Source: Ampelomyces quisqualis
Lineage: Eukaryota; Ascomycota; Dothideomycetes; Pleosporales; Phaeosphaeriaceae
NCBI GenBank assembly: GCA_018398575.1
Contig: JAGTXZ010000005.1
Location: 310,001 to 374,000, forward strand
DNA length: 64,000 nt
Direction of reading: 5' to 3'
Positions 33,921 through 45,542 of this stretch are shown here, piece after piece. A model generated the notes under the pieces. It worked only from the letters and a program-made list of their open reading frames with translations. It ran no database searches and was not told where the DNA came from. Made by a program: the position numbers and the translations under genes. Numbering within the stretch: position 1 is the first letter of the stretch; every line of letters starts with the position of its first letter.

Positions 33921-35796
33921 ATGAAGAAGTTTTATGGTCTCACGGGCACGAAGCTCAACATTGCCATTGCGGTCGTCGCAGGCACTGATTTTGCATTGTT
34001 CGGATATGGTGAGCATGGCTAGAAGAGGGTATGTGCAATAACCAGTCCACTAATCATGACCAGATCAGGGTGTCACGGGCGGTCTATTGACCCTTGGATC
34101 GTTTCTTCGTTATTTTCCTGAAATTGATACCCAACATCCACCGCCAGGAAGTAGTACAAGTCATGCGGCAACTATTCAGGCCATTACAGGTATGTGGCGA
34201 GGCTCAATTCATTTGTAAATCTTTGCTAACACGTAAGAACAGTGGGTGCATACACGCTCGGTTGTTTCTTTGGCGCAGTGGCTACAATATGGCTTGGTAA
34301 CATGCTTGGACGTAAACGTACCATCTTTATCGGTTCAGTCATCATGATCATTGGTGCCATACTGCAAACCGCTTCTTTCGGATTACCTCAACTCATTGTT
34401 GGAAGATGGGTAACTGGATTTGGCAATGGTCGGTCGGAGACTGTGACATTCGAAACGACTCGCTGACAATGTCATAGGCATGAATACAAGCACTGTACCC
34501 ACATGGCAATCCGAAACATCGAAACCGCATCGAAGAGGCCAAATGGTCATGATCGAAGGCTCACTGATCGTCTTCGGCGTGATGATAAGCTACTGGATCG
34601 ATCTCGGCTTCTCATTCCTCGAGCCCAGCAGCATCGCCTGGCGTTTCCCCATCGCATTCCAGATCGTCCTCGCCGTTTTCATCCTCGTGGCGATCCCAGG
34701 CCTTCCAGAATCACCTCGATGGCTCATTCTAAAGGGCCGGGAAGAGGATGCTTTGGATGTGCTGGCTGCGCTAAGCGATTTGCCGCGCGAAGATAGAAAG
34801 ATCCAGCAAGAGTTCCTCGCAGTCAAGGATGTGGTGTTTGAGATGTCTCAGGGTGGTTTTCGAGAATGCTTCAAGTTCAATCGCAATCGCAACTTCCATC
34901 GAACCGCGCTGGCTTATGTCAATCAGATGTTCCAGCAAATCTCTGGAATCAACCTTGTAACTTACTACGTTTCGACCGTGCTCGAAAACAGCGTGGGTCT
35001 ATCGCCCTTCCTCAGTCGTCTGCTGTCCGCCTGTAACGGCACCGAATACTGGATTGCATCCTGGATCGCCATCTTCACAATCGAGAAAGTTGGACGCCGT
35101 CCATTGATGATGTTCGGTGCCGCAGGCATGTCAATATCCATGGCTGTGCTTGCAGGAACCACCAGCTCAATCGGCAATTCCAGCATGGGGATTGCTGCTG
35201 TAAGTCAAGATTTCCCAGCAAATTGAGGAAAAAAAATCAACTTATTAACCTAACCACAGACCGTCTTCCTTTTCGTCTTCAACTCCTTCTTCGCCATCGG
35301 CTGGCTCGGCATGACCTGGCTCTATCCCGCTGAAATCACCCCCCTGAGCATCCGCGCCCCTGCCAACGCCATTTCCACAACCGCAAACTGGGCGTTCAAT
35401 TTCATGGTCGTCATGGTCACCCCCGTTGCATTTGCAAACATCGGGTACCAAACGTACATCATCTTCGCCGTCATCAACCTCGCCATGGTGCCTTCGGTGT
35501 ACATTTTCTTCCCCGAAACTGCGGGTAGGAGTCTGGAGGAAATGGATGCAATATTCCACAAGACGACAAATGCGTTTGACGTTATCAAGATTGCACACGA
35601 TATGCCGCGCATGTATGGAAAGAAGGGCGAATTGCTTATTAGTTATGAAGATACAGAAGAAGCGAGGGAGACGGAGCGCAGGAGGAGTTCAGTCACGGGC
35701 GCGACGCCAGGTGTCGGACATGCAGGCATGTTTGCCGAGCAAGCAAACAAAGACGCCAGGGAGCATCATGAAAAGACAGGTGGGCCATCTTCGTGA
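33921..35796 (+). CDS. MFS sugar transporter (sugar porter family)
   Basis: Five exons (33921-34008, 34064-34189, 34243-34428, 34478-35199, 35260-35796) give 552 residues. Sugar porter signatures are all present: FALFGYDQGVTGGLLT in helix 1, LGRKRTIFIG after helix 2, GRWVTGFGNGMNTSTVP, PESPRWLILKGRE before the central loop, QQISGINLVTYY in helix 7 (the sugar-binding QQxxGxN type), VGRRPLMMFG and PETAGRSLEEMDAIF after helix 12. Twelve helices are expected in the plasma membrane. It imports hexoses or related sugars by proton symport in the best-known relatives; the substrate cannot be read from sequence. The polar C-terminal tail of about 60 residues is cytosolic. Confidence 0.95.
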
Positions 35797-36689
35797 GGCT
35801 CTAGCGTAAGACTCGGTCGAGGTTGCATCGTTTGGTAGCGAGACTTGGACCTTGAAAATTCCATCCTCCACCGTCCCTACAAATTCTTTTCCTCCGCACT
35901 CTCCCTCGTTATTCTCCTTCTCCTTCTTCTCCTTCTCAGGCGTAGCACACCCCCGTCCTCGCCTCTCTTCTACGTCTGACCGCCCCCGTGCTATCCCCAA
36001 AATAACCCCACTTCCTTCCTCTCAACCCGCTCAACCGTACCCCCCCCCCCCGCAATCTTTTCGTAACAAGGCGCGTCTCGCATCCCGGGACGTGAGCAAG
36101 CGACTAAGCAGACGCCGCGATGGGCATTCCAAAGTGAACCAATTTCCGGACGGAGCGTATACCTACACAATCATACGAATAGCGGAGCGTGTTTTGACAG
36201 GACGGGAAGTGAGACCAACGCATTACGCTGTCGCTTGCGCTGCTTTCGCTCAGACATTTCTTCTTCTTCCTTGTCTTGTTCTTTGTAGTTGTTTCTTCGT
36301 CGACTGTGCACGCCGGAAAATGGCTGATTACCCTGAAAATTACCCGGTGGCTCTCAAGGCTGTGGGAACGATGAATGGGCTGGTGACGGCGAGGATGTGG
36401 GTCGATCAAATGACTGCAATGTCGGGTGGGTTGTGTGTTCTTGCTGGTTAAGGGAGAATGCGGGAAGTGTATCATGTGTGAGAAGAGATGCTGTAGGACC
36501 GTCAAGGAGCCTTGTAAAGGGTTGTGTTACTACCAATGCAAACTACCTTATATCCTGTCGTTCCATCTTGCTCAACGAAGAGCGCAGCAATACTGAACTA
36601 TCCACATGAGAAAAAAAAAAGCCAAATGCAATGGGATATCATATCATACAACGAAAAACAACATCGCGTGCGCTCTTCCCGAAGCAAAA
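35797..36689. other. intergenic with CT tract, C12 run and a possible small ORF
   Basis: Contains a pyrimidine tract (about 35909-35938), a run of twelve C (36040-36051) and an ATG in good context at 36320 opening a 43-codon frame (MADYPENYPVALKAVG...). The leader-like composition before this ATG hints at a small gene, but no family is recognised. Confidence 0.35.
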
Positions 36690-37699
36690 TTACTCCGTAA
36701 CATCCATGCTATCCTCCGCGCCGCCGCCGCCCATTCTCAAATCCTCAACTTCCTTTCTCAACACTTCCATCTCCTTCTCCTGAGCCCGCATCTTCTCCAG
36801 CGCCATCTCAATCAGCCTAGCTTTATTCACCGTCCTCTTTTCGCCCAACACGGCGTTTTCGCTCTTTCCCCCGTCTTTGCTCTCGTTGCCGCGCATGACT
36901 ACGAAACACGTCGTTCCGCTACCAAACGTGACTTCACCGTCGAGCAAGAACTCTGCAAGATGGACCATTGCGGTTTTCATGCGGTCGCGCCGCGCCTGTT
37001 CGGCTGCGCGGTGCGTTGCGCGCTTCATCATTACGCCCGTGGCCATGGCGGTGCTGAAATGCAAGCCCATTTCTAGGTGCTCGCCAGAGGAGATAAGTTC
37101 ATAGTTGGATTTTGAAGCCAAGAGGTCGGCTTGTGGGGTTGTTACGCCGCCGGCTCCTGGGGTGTGTTAGTACTTGCAGGATGTGAGGGGTTTGGGGCAA
37201 GTCACGGGATTTGATGACGGGAAGTGGGTGGCCTGAAAAGAGGAGATTGATGTTTACCATTATTGCCGACTGGAGCGATACTACTGCTCTGCCTGGAGAT
37301 TGGGGTCTTCTTGGGGGGTGCGGAAGATGCATGTGATATTAATGAAATAGTGCTCGCTGTGTCTGCTGCTACAGATGGCGATCGCAACGACGATACCGGT
37401 GATCCTACTGACTGCGTTGCTATTGGTGGTGATTTCACGGGTCGCATGTGATGTATTGGTAACTGCACTTGTTGTTGCACGGGCGAATATTGTGTTGGGG
37501 TCTGAATTTGTTGCGCTTGTTGTTCTTCTTGGTGTTGTTGCTGCTGCTGTGCTTGCTGCTGAACGCTTTCTCTCACAGGACTATATCTCCTTCTCTTTTT
37601 GAACAACTGTGGCCATGTCCTACTCAAAGGACCTCTGTGACTGCTGCCCTCGTCTATGTCGTTCCCGGGCGTTTGTGGCTGTGGTGAATATGGAAGCAT
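36690..37699 (-). CDS. bHLH transcription factor, PHO4/NUC-1-like
   Basis: Exons 37699-37258 and 37156-36690 give 302 residues from ATG MLPYSPQ. The N-terminal half is low complexity (Gln-rich near residues 45-75, then Ser/Pro-rich). The C-terminal part has a basic region and helix 1 reading THRAAEQARRDRMKTAMVHLAEFL, with the H..AEQ.RR pattern of Pho4, NUC-1 and PalcA, and helix 2 plus a leucine-rich coiled coil NKARLIEMALEKMRAQEKEMEVL. The loop of about 40 residues is long for this family. Likely a nuclear dimeric E-box (CACGTG-type) binder; control of phosphate acquisition is a family-based guess. Stop codon lies in a TACTCCGTA motif on the plus strand. Confidence 0.85.
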
Positions 37700-38304
37700 G
37701 TTTTTGAGGTATGGCAATGTTTGAACAGCAATGGCCCCATGAATCTAGGGCATCAAGCTTGATTAGCTGATCCTGGTTCACATGAGCAGTGTGGCAGCGG
37801 GAGCGGTAGTCAGAGTGATGAGCGGTGTGTGCGCGACCCTATGCATGGGTTCAGGCTGCTGCGCGCAAGAGGCGTAAACGCGCGATCTAGAGCGGAATTC
37901 GCACATGCTGTCCCGGCGCTTTGTTAAAAGGAACCTGAGGTGCGAATGGAAAAGCAGCGACACTTTGCTTGGCGGGCACGAGGAGTGTGACAGGGTGCCT
38001 TGAGACCACTCGCACAGCGCACGCTGTCCACGTGCGCTTGGCATTCCTCGTTGAGTGCAATCTGCCCTTGTCGAGCACCCGCTGTTCTTTTCCACAGGCT
38101 ATGTAAGAACGCCAAGTACCATCGCTGCCAGTGTTGTAGAGTGAAATCGCTAAAACGCTGTGTCATTAAGACAAATTGCTCGATTCCTCACGTGCTGTTG
38201 ACCCTGCTAGCCGTCTCGTGGCTCTCGTGGCTCTGCTTGCTTCTGACTTGGACACCAGGGACATATTCCATGCCGCAAACTACACCGCCCGCTGACCCAA
38301 GAAG
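37700..38304. other. intergenic, no gene seen
   Basis: Upstream of the bHLH gene and downstream of CWC21. Short frames only. Confidence 0.45.
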
Positions 38305-38907
38305 CTAATCAGAGTCTTCGTCTCTGTTCCGCCGGGCTTCCCGTGCCCGCTCCGTCTTGACGTCGTCCTCGGCTCCTCTCTTGGCAAGGCTGTCGCGCAG
38401 GCGCTCCTCCTGTTTCCTCCAGTGGCTGCCTTCTTGATAGTCTTCGCTGATGCCCAGCGCCTTTCGCAGCCTCTCGCTCTCTTCCATCTTGGCCTTGGCC
38501 AGGTCGTGGACTTGATGGGACTTCAGGCGCTTCGCACTGGCGCCGACGTCTTTGCCGTCGTTCCTCTCTTGGTCGAGCGTGCGGCGCAGAGCCTCGCACT
38601 GGTCGTCGATGTCGTCCTCGTCGACACTGCCGCAGGTTAGCCCGGTGCGAGCCGATGGACAGGCAGGAGATGCGCACCCTTGGTCCTCGAGCTTGTCCCG
38701 CAGCTCAAACACCTTGACCTCGACGTCGCGCTTGGCTTCGTGCTCGAGGATCTCTGCGTCGGGCTGCCGTGGTCGGTGCTGGGCATAGTCCTGGTCCTTT
38801 TGGTATGGCGCGGCCGCATCGCGCGGCCGCAGCAGCGAGCGGTTCTTCTGCACGTAGCCGGACGTGCCGCTGCCTCGAGGAGTCGTGAGGCCCACGTTGT
38901 CTGCCAT
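38305..38907 (-). CDS. CWC21: pre-mRNA splicing factor CWC21 (SRRM2 N-terminal family)
   Basis: Exons 38907-38678 and 38626-38305 give 183 residues. MADNVGLTTPRGSGTSGYVQKN is the hallmark of Cwc21/SRm300, followed by a basic linker, HRPRQPDAEILEHEAKRDVEVKVFELRDKLEDQG and the cwf21 motif VDEDDIDDQCEALR. The tail is charged, with EGSHWRKQEERLRDSL. The protein sits in the spliceosome near Prp8 and Snu114. The intron splits the cwf21 motif. Start codon chosen because upstream codons are not family-like. Divergent from CDC123, 205 bp between start codons. Confidence 0.94.
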   Translation of the reverse strand: MADNVGLTTPRGSGTSGYVQKNRSLLRPRDAAAPYQKDQDYAQHRPRQPDAEILEHEAKRDVEVKVFELRDKLEDQGCASPACPSARTGLTCGSVDEDDIDDQCEALRRTLDQERNDGKDVGASAKRLKSHQVHDLAKAKMEESERLRKALGISEDYQEGSHWRKQEERLRDSLAKRGAEDDVKTERAREARRNRDEDSD

Positions 38908-39112
38908 GGGGTGTGGTGTGAGGGCGAACGGGGCGTGCTGGTCCAGGCCAAGCAAGCGCGTGCGGTGCTTGCCCCGCCATCTGAGAGCTTTCCGGCGGAC
39001 GTGACCGCGACTCACACAGCCACCATGGACCGGCGTGACTGGACCGGCTCTTTCACGCCACCATCTGCCGGCCTTGCCCACGTCCTTTCACCCTTCGCCC
39101 GTGCAGACCACC
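38908..39112. promoter_or_regulatory. shared promoter region of CWC21 and CDC123
   Basis: 205 bp between divergent start codons, GC-rich, with no TATA box seen. Confidence 0.55.
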
Positions 39113-40370
39113 ATGCCGCCTGGAGCTGCGGCCGACCGCGGCTGGACAGAGCTGCCGTTCCCGCCGACGACCAGAGAGCATATATTGAACTGCTCCTACC
39201 ACCGCTGGCATCCACAGTAAGCCCCAGCAGGCCGAGTCTGCCGCGTGGGTTGGCTGATCATGGGCAAGGTTCCGGGCTGTGACGCCGAAAGCACGCCTAA
39301 TCCCCCTGCCACCTGCCTTCCTCGAATACCTGCGCTGCGACGGCATCATCCTGCCCCCAGAAGACGGCGACCGTGCCGCGTGGTCCGACAGCGACAGTGG
39401 AATCTTCTCGGGCGCCGACAACAACGATGGCGACGACGAAGAGGCCGAGGATCCCAGCGTGAACTGGCGCGAGACCCACGAGTCCATCGAGCGCACCATC
39501 GAAGAGCTGGGCGGCAAAGTGGCACCTAAGCTGAACTGGAGCGCCCCCAAAGATGCCACCTGGATCAACGCCACCAACAGCATGGAGTGCCGCACACCCA
39601 ACGACATCTACCTGCTCCTGAAAAGCAGCGACTTTGTCACGCACGATCTGGCACACGCCTTTGACGACACATCGGACGGCAGTGCTGGTGAAGCGCCCGA
39701 GATACCATATCACCTCGTGCTCAGGAAGTGGATCACGCTCAATCCAAGCGTCGAGTTCAGATGCTTTGTGCGGAACCGCCGCCTCATTGCCCTGTGCCAG
39801 CGTGACCTCAACCATTTTGACTTTCTCTTCAACATGCAGGATAAGCTGCGCCATGTGATCCAAGACTTCTTCGACCTCAGGCTACGAGACATATTCCCCG
39901 ACCAAAACTTCACCTTCGACGTATACGTGCCTCCACCGCACGACAAAGTCTGGCTCATGGACGTCAACCCATGGGCTGTGCGAACAGATCCGTTGCTCTT
40001 TTCGTGGATGGAACTGCTTACCATGGACGTTCCCCGTGTCGGAGAACCAGAAGAGACCACCGTCAGACTCAACCTAGCTCAGCCCGGCGATCTAGCAGGG
40101 GCAGCTACTGAGCATACCGACGAGTCCGACGACACCGATGACGACGACGATATAGAGGAAATCTGGCAGCCAGAATTTCGCTTGGTCAGACGGGACGACC
40201 CTGAAGCATATGGCTTCACAACACCGCAGTATAGTGCACACAAACTGCCCAGGGATGTCGTGGATGCGAGTAGAGATGGTGGAGGAAGCATGAGGGAATT
40301 CGCAATGCAATGGCAGGAAGCACAGAAGTTGGCGGAACAGCAAGGCAATGAGGAAAGTGAGGGCGACTAA
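39113..40370 (+). CDS. CDC123: eIF2 assembly factor CDC123 (D123 family)
   Basis: Exons 39113-39216 and 39269-40370 give 401 residues. Family markers run in order: FPPTTREHILNCSYHRWHPQ at the start, FRAVTPKARLIPLPPAFLEYL across the intron, LNWSAPKDATWI, NDIYLLLKSSDFVTHDL, LVLRKWITLNPSVEFRCFV, and VWLMDVNPW. D123 proteins have an ATP-grasp fold; the VWLMDVNPW segment carries the metal-binding acid. Acidic stretches near residues 45-60 and 285-300. Cdc123 binds eIF2 gamma and promotes assembly of the eIF2 heterotrimer in the cytosol, which is required for translation initiation and growth. Confidence 0.96.
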
Positions 40371-41206
40371 GCTATTGAAGTCCTGGCGTGATACCTGAAG
40401 AAGCAGCCCCTGAATGCCATTGATAGTGTGCGAAAGACATCAGCCCGCATGCTACAGAAGGATTAGAATATGGAGTTTCCATGAAGCATCTCCTCTCATT
40501 TGGGCTCAGTGCCTTGGCACTGCCTGCCTGTAGATAGCCTGGGCCGCCTCACCCATGAGACTCTCAACTCTAATACAATCTCACGATATACCACACGCTT
40601 TTGTCGTCTTTTGGGCCTCGGCCGCAGCACCGCAAGGCCACATGGTCCCAACCATCAGATTCCAAACGTACTCAGCCTCCGTGAGTGAGCAGATGCCCCT
40701 AGCTTGGAGCTTAAGCACTCAGTGAATCAACAAAGGCCAATGCTCTGATGGGAGATCAGATGGACACGCAATAGACACGGGTATACGAGCGATGACTCTT
40801 CGTCTCGAGGCGGTAGCGGGCCGTTGCGATGGCCATGACGTGACTCGCTGGGACGCCATGTTGTTTGTTTCACCGTCATGTTGGCGGGGCGGGGCGACCT
40901 TGGCATATGCAACCACCCGCCCTCTCATGTAGCAGGAGAAGAAAGCTGTACAGCACATTTCTGAACCTATTGTGACGCTTTAAACTGCTACAACTTCATC
41001 GAACGGGCTTCTGGTGGTGAGGAAACGCGTGGCAACTAATTTTCGTGATGCGGGGTGGACCGAGCTTATAGCCCACTTGTCCTGCAACGTGTGAGAGCCG
41101 CCGCCCATAACAACGTCTTCTCGACTCATGCGCAGCCTTCAAGTATCGACTACTTCTTGGTTCTACTCAGTATCCTGGACGACTTTCGTATACGCTTCAC
41201 GACATT
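40371..41206. other. intergenic, no gene seen
   Basis: About 0.84 kb between CDC123 and the next gene. No domain-bearing frame and no repeat noticed. Confidence 0.5.
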
Positions 41207-42400
41207 ATGACCACAACCATCTACGACACGGGCAACCTGTACAGTGCGTTCTTATCGCTGCCGACTGAACTACGATGCGAGATTTATGATTACCTCATCA
41301 TCGATTCCCAAAGCATAACAGTTGGGGCTGGATATGTTACAGTCTTTGGCAAACGCATACTGGATCGCGCACGAAAGCACGACATCCTAGGTCTACCGCT
41401 CGACCTCGTGCCGCTGGTTCGGCAGACTCGAGACGCGTCACTACTTTCAGTCGCAACACCACCCGAAATTGCAGTCGATGATGGCTCTCTGGAAAAAGTT
41501 GGCCATTACAACAGCGCATTGGGTATGCCAGCTCCACTGGCACTGCAGTTGGCCTGCCGTCAGATCAGCGACGAGATGACAGACTACATGCGGAGAAGAA
41601 AACTTACCAAGATTGCGCTGGCGCAATCTGCATCACCCTCCAACACAAACGAGTCGGACGATGAAGAGGGCCTGTCGCTCTATGTCACCTACCCATATGG
41701 CGTCCTCGTCCTTAGGGAAATGTACCCATATCTCCTCAAGCAAGCACGCAGAGTCTACATCTCAGGCCACTACACGACCTCCAAGACCTCCCCCCCTGGC
41801 TCCCCCACCTCCTCGCACTCCAGCTTCTCCTCAGAAGACGAAAGCCTCACCCCCTCCTCCAGCTTCGCCGTCGCCGAGTCCTTCGGCGCCATACCCGCGG
41901 GCCGCCCGCACCGCGCCCACCACACCGTCCGCCGCTCCTCGCCCTACCCGACCCGCCCGCGCCTCTGTCTCAGTCCGCCGCCTCCACGCACCCAACGCCA
42001 AATCTCAGATTCCTTCCCCGCGTTCAACGCCCAAACCAACGCCGTCGCACCACAAGCCCTCACCCTCCTCATCCGCACTCTATTCCCCCCAACTCCAACG
42101 CTGTGCACACTCCTCTCAGCCCGCATATTATACCCCGGCGACAACGCGTACAGCACCGTCTGGTCGGACCACAACAGTCCAATCACGCATGTACTGCGGA
42201 ACGTGTGCGGCGGGAAAATCGCCATGCAAGTCCTGCGCGGTGATGCAGGCACAGGCCTTGTCCTGAGTGCCACGCCAAAGCCGGACGGCAGGATTGTGAG
42301 CACGAGTTGGGAGAATTGGAGGCGCGACGGGGTCAGAGGGAGAGGGTTGGGGGTGAGCGAGTTGGATGAGTTTTTGGTGCAGAGCGCCGAGGGCAAGTGA
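41207..42400 (+). CDS. F-box-like hypothetical protein (LPTELRCEIYDYL)
   Basis: Intronless, 397 codons, ATG at 41207. FLSLPTELRCEIYDYLII (residues 15-32) is the F-box-like opening typical of fungal proteins with a short N-terminal domain; ALQLACRQISDEM at about 110 matches the second block that usually follows. The middle (about 195-280) is a Ser/Pro/Arg-rich low-complexity segment with C-rich codons. The C-terminal part is globular. Not homologous to the 14.0 kb protein beyond the motif, as far as can be seen. Function unknown; an SCF adaptor role is possible but unproven. Confidence 0.8.
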   Translation: MTTTIYDTGNLYSAFLSLPTELRCEIYDYLIIDSQSITVGAGYVTVFGKRILDRARKHDILGLPLDLVPLVRQTRDASLLSVATPPEIAVDDGSLEKVGHYNSALGMPAPLALQLACRQISDEMTDYMRRRKLTKIALAQSASPSNTNESDDEEGLSLYVTYPYGVLVLREMYPYLLKQARRVYISGHYTTSKTSPPGSPTSSHSSFSSEDESLTPSSSFAVAESFGAIPAGRPHRAHHTVRRSSPYPTRPRLCLSPPPPRTQRQISDSFPAFNAQTNAVAPQALTLLIRTLFPPTPTLCTLLSARILYPGDNAYSTVWSDHNSPITHVLRNVCGGKIAMQVLRGDAGTGLVLSATPKPDGRIVSTSWENWRRDGVRGRGLGVSELDEFLVQSAEGK

Positions 42401-42736
42401 AGGAAGGGCCGGTGGAAACGAGTTTTTGACTTGATGGGGGGGCTTGGTGTTTTTACCTATTCGTGATTGCACTTTGGTCTGTTTTCTCCTGTCTGTGTCA
42501 CGAGCCTTGGTAGCGTGCTCACGATTCCCGTCCGACTTTGTTTCTGCTCACTTGGTTGCATTTCGTTTGCTACAGGTAACAGCATGGCCTTGGCAAGGTC
42601 TTGCAGCATGGCATTATACGCCTTATCAAACTATCAATGAGACTGAAATCCTCTAGTAAAACACCATTTCATCTGCTTGTCACTCGACTCCCTCAAGACT
42701 AATCCCCGCACCGTCTAAACTTTTCACCCCAGCCAG
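42401..42736. terminator. convergent 3' ends
   Basis: 336 bp between the stop codons of the F-box-like gene (plus) and COG1 (minus). It must hold both 3' untranslated regions; no structured terminator is visible. Confidence 0.4.
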
Positions 42737-45219
42737 CTAGGCCAGCAGCGCAAACAGCAAATACGTCTTCTTGGCATACTCTGCTGCATTCTTCTTTAGC
42801 CTCGTCAACGCCGCTTCGTCAAGACCAGCGACATCTACACCGTCCGCCAAGTCGTTTTCAGCCGTGCCTATGAAGCGCTGTAGATACAGCGCATCAAAGA
42901 GCACTTGTTTGAGCCTGCGCTCCTGAGATTCGCCAGAGCTCGGCGACGGCGACTGCGAGGTTTTCGAGGCGTCTGTATCGCCGTTGGTATCCGCGTCCAC
43001 ATGTTTGGTGTCATGTCTGCTGTGCGGCTCCGTGGTTTCCTTCTCTGTGTTTGTGTGTGTTTTGATAGCCGCGACATGTTCCTCAATAACCTTCTTCACA
43101 TGCTCGGCTACTTTCTTCTTGAGCACGTCAACACACGTCGGTGCCCAGAGATCGCTTTCAAGCGCCGCCATACTGGTGTTCAAATCTCGTAGAAATCTGA
43201 ACGCACTCGGCGACGGTTGACCTGGTAGTGGTGGGTTACCCTCCCATAGGATATGGTTATTCGATCTTGTCTTCATTGCGGTTGCTAAGGAAGTGCTATA
43301 GTCTTTGGTAGTCGGTAAGGCCACATGTACAGCCAATATGTGGTACAGTGACTGTAATGTGTCGGGTGAGAACGGAGATGCAAGTGCTGTTGACCTATCT
43401 TGGAGTTTCAAACGAGGTATGCGATCGCCAATTTCTCGTACTACGCGCAAAACGAAGATGGCCGTGTGTATAGAGTCGCCAGTATCTTTACCGATTGATG
43501 CTTCGACTATCTTGGCGAAGCTCTTTCCGAGATCCTGAAGTGCTTGGCCGAGCGCTTCCTGTGTGACTTCCTCGAGTATTCGCGGATCGTCGTCGCTTAG
43601 AAGAGTCTGTTTCGAATCGCCCAAGTCGTCGTCCGAGTCGTCGTCAACGTCATCGGCAAAGGTGTCGTCCCATCGCGCCTCTTTCATACTCTTCACTACA
43701 CGTCTAACCTCCAGTACGGACTCCATCCACTTGTCGAAGGCAGAGGTAAGGCCGCTGACGTGCTGGTCGCGACCTTGATACGTGTTGAGTATAGTGCTCT
43801 TGAATATTTGCGCACCGTTGCTCAAGTCTGAGCTGTTAGTCGTGGTGCTCCACAAAGATAGCTTTGACGTATTGGCGGATGAGAGCTTCTCCACCTGGGC
43901 TGTGAGTTGATACACCACGCCTTGAAGACCTTGCGCTCGATCGCGAACAATGCTTTCTAGCTTCTCGTTCATGGTGTCTCGCAAGTCATCAAGGACATTG
44001 GCGGATTTGACGCCCGCCATACGAGAGCCAGACAAGATCCATGTCTCTATCAGCTCTTGCCGTAAGTTGGCAACTTCCGTGAGACGGTCTTCACCATCAA
44101 GCGCCTTTTTGATGCCATTGAGAAATGCTGCAATGGCGTCTTTCGACCAACGATTTAGTATTTTCTCCGCCTCGGGTCGCTGCAGCTCATCGTGGCGCGG
44201 CCATGGCGTGTAGTTGCGCGCTTCGTCGCCGATCCAGCGGTCGTTAACATCAAGGTTCAACTCATAGAGCCCTCGAACATGGTGATCCTGAATCAACGGG
44301 TGGGCTTTCAATTTCGTCAGAGCCTCGGCCAGGCGGCGCGGAAAGATGATCTGGGTGTCCAGGCAAGTCTGTATGCAGAGTTTGAGAGCATTGACCCCGT
44401 GCTTCGCCAGCTCGTGATCGCGTCTCTTGAGCTCTCCTGCAACCGCGTCCATGCGCACCTTGTGGAAATGCTGCAGGACGTCCGAGGGCGCAGAGCTGGT
44501 AGCCAGCGCATACGCGCACACGCACTCTACCAAGCCCGCTGTTTCACCGCTCGTGCTCGCAAGCCGCTTGTCGATCCTACGCAGCAGTTTTCGCCGCATG
44601 GACAGCACTTTCTCCCACAGCTGATCTACAATCGGCGGCTTGTCCTTCGCCTGGCTAAGAGCCTTGTGCAAGAGGCGAGAGATGACCAGTATCTTGGCAA
44701 GAAGCAGATATGGTCCTTCTCTTTTCATCAATCGCGCCATGACCGTCGGTGCATTTCGCAAGACCGAGAGCTGCGCGGCGAAGGTGTATCGCTCCACGTC
44801 TGTAACCGTCCGTCAACTGGCTGCCCATCCTCGGTGCGGCGAGAGGGACTGACCACGACTGCGGGTATATGTACTCATGTTGATCACATTGTTCGACAGC
44901 TTCTCGAGGTCTCTAGAATTGCAATTCTGTCCGACTTTGGCGAGCTTGGATTCGATCTGCTCCATGCGAACTTCCATGTCTATGATAGTTTCGGCCGTGT
45001 CGAGGAGGCTGCGGTAGCTCGTCCTATGCAGTTGTCAGCAGCTTGTTCCACCTTGCAGCGCTAGACAGCACCATACCCCACGAGCGACCGCAGCTTCTCT
45101 CGATTGTCATCGGCATTGTTGCGCAACTGCCGTTCGAGCTGGCCAACAATGGGTATCGGATATTGGAAGGCATCCTCCCAGCTTTTGAACGTCCGAGGGT
45201 CGGGCGCTTCCGTCGTCAT
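42737..45219 (-). CDS. COG1: conserved oligomeric Golgi complex subunit 1
   Basis: Exons 45219-45077, 45023-44854 and 44799-42737 give 791 residues. The N terminus has FKSWEDAFQYPIPIVGQLERQLR, then LRSLVGTSYRSLLDTAETIIDME across the first intron, the Vps51/Cog1 signature, and a coiled coil (VRMEQIESKLAKVG). The rest is alpha-helical, with an acidic patch (DDVDDDSDDDLGD) near residue 500 and a Ser/Thr-rich region near 690-730. Cog1 bridges the two lobes of the COG tether, which captures retrograde vesicles at the Golgi. ATG chosen at MTTEAPDP; an in-frame ATG lies 24 nt upstream. Confidence 0.92.
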
Positions 45220-45542
45220 AGCTGTCGCGAGCTCACACCGCAAGCTATGGAGCTGGAGCTGGTTGCATTAGGTACACCTTACGTTGCGAGAGCTGGCTGC
45301 ATTAGGTGCACCTTACGTTGCGAGAGCTCGGTGCTACTTCGTACCGGTACAACTGGCCGCGCCTGTGCCGCTTAGTCATCGACACGCCTTCTCGACCCAG
45401 ATATCATGACTTTTCTAAAACACTGTGGTTTTGTGTGAAATAGTACCGGGAGCTGATGAGTGTGCTTGAACGACGGCGTGGTGCTGAACCCTTCTCTCTA
45501 ATCTACTATCTAAAACATGGTATCGTAGTTGAATTCCCTCCC
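45220..45542. other. intergenic with a 34-bp tandem duplication
   Basis: Between COG1 and the 3' end of the PABA synthase gene. A 34-bp unit (beginning GCTGGTTGCATTAGG and continuing to TTGCGAGA) is duplicated head to tail at about 45258-45325 with two base differences. Confidence 0.6.

Noticed and set aside
38305..39081. Longer N terminus for CWC21
   Set aside because: The extra 58 codons are not family-like; the hallmark start MADNVGLTTPRGSG lies at 38907.
43950..45064. 290-codon plus-strand frame over COG1
   Set aside because: Antisense shadow of COG1 exons, whose phases and family motifs agree.
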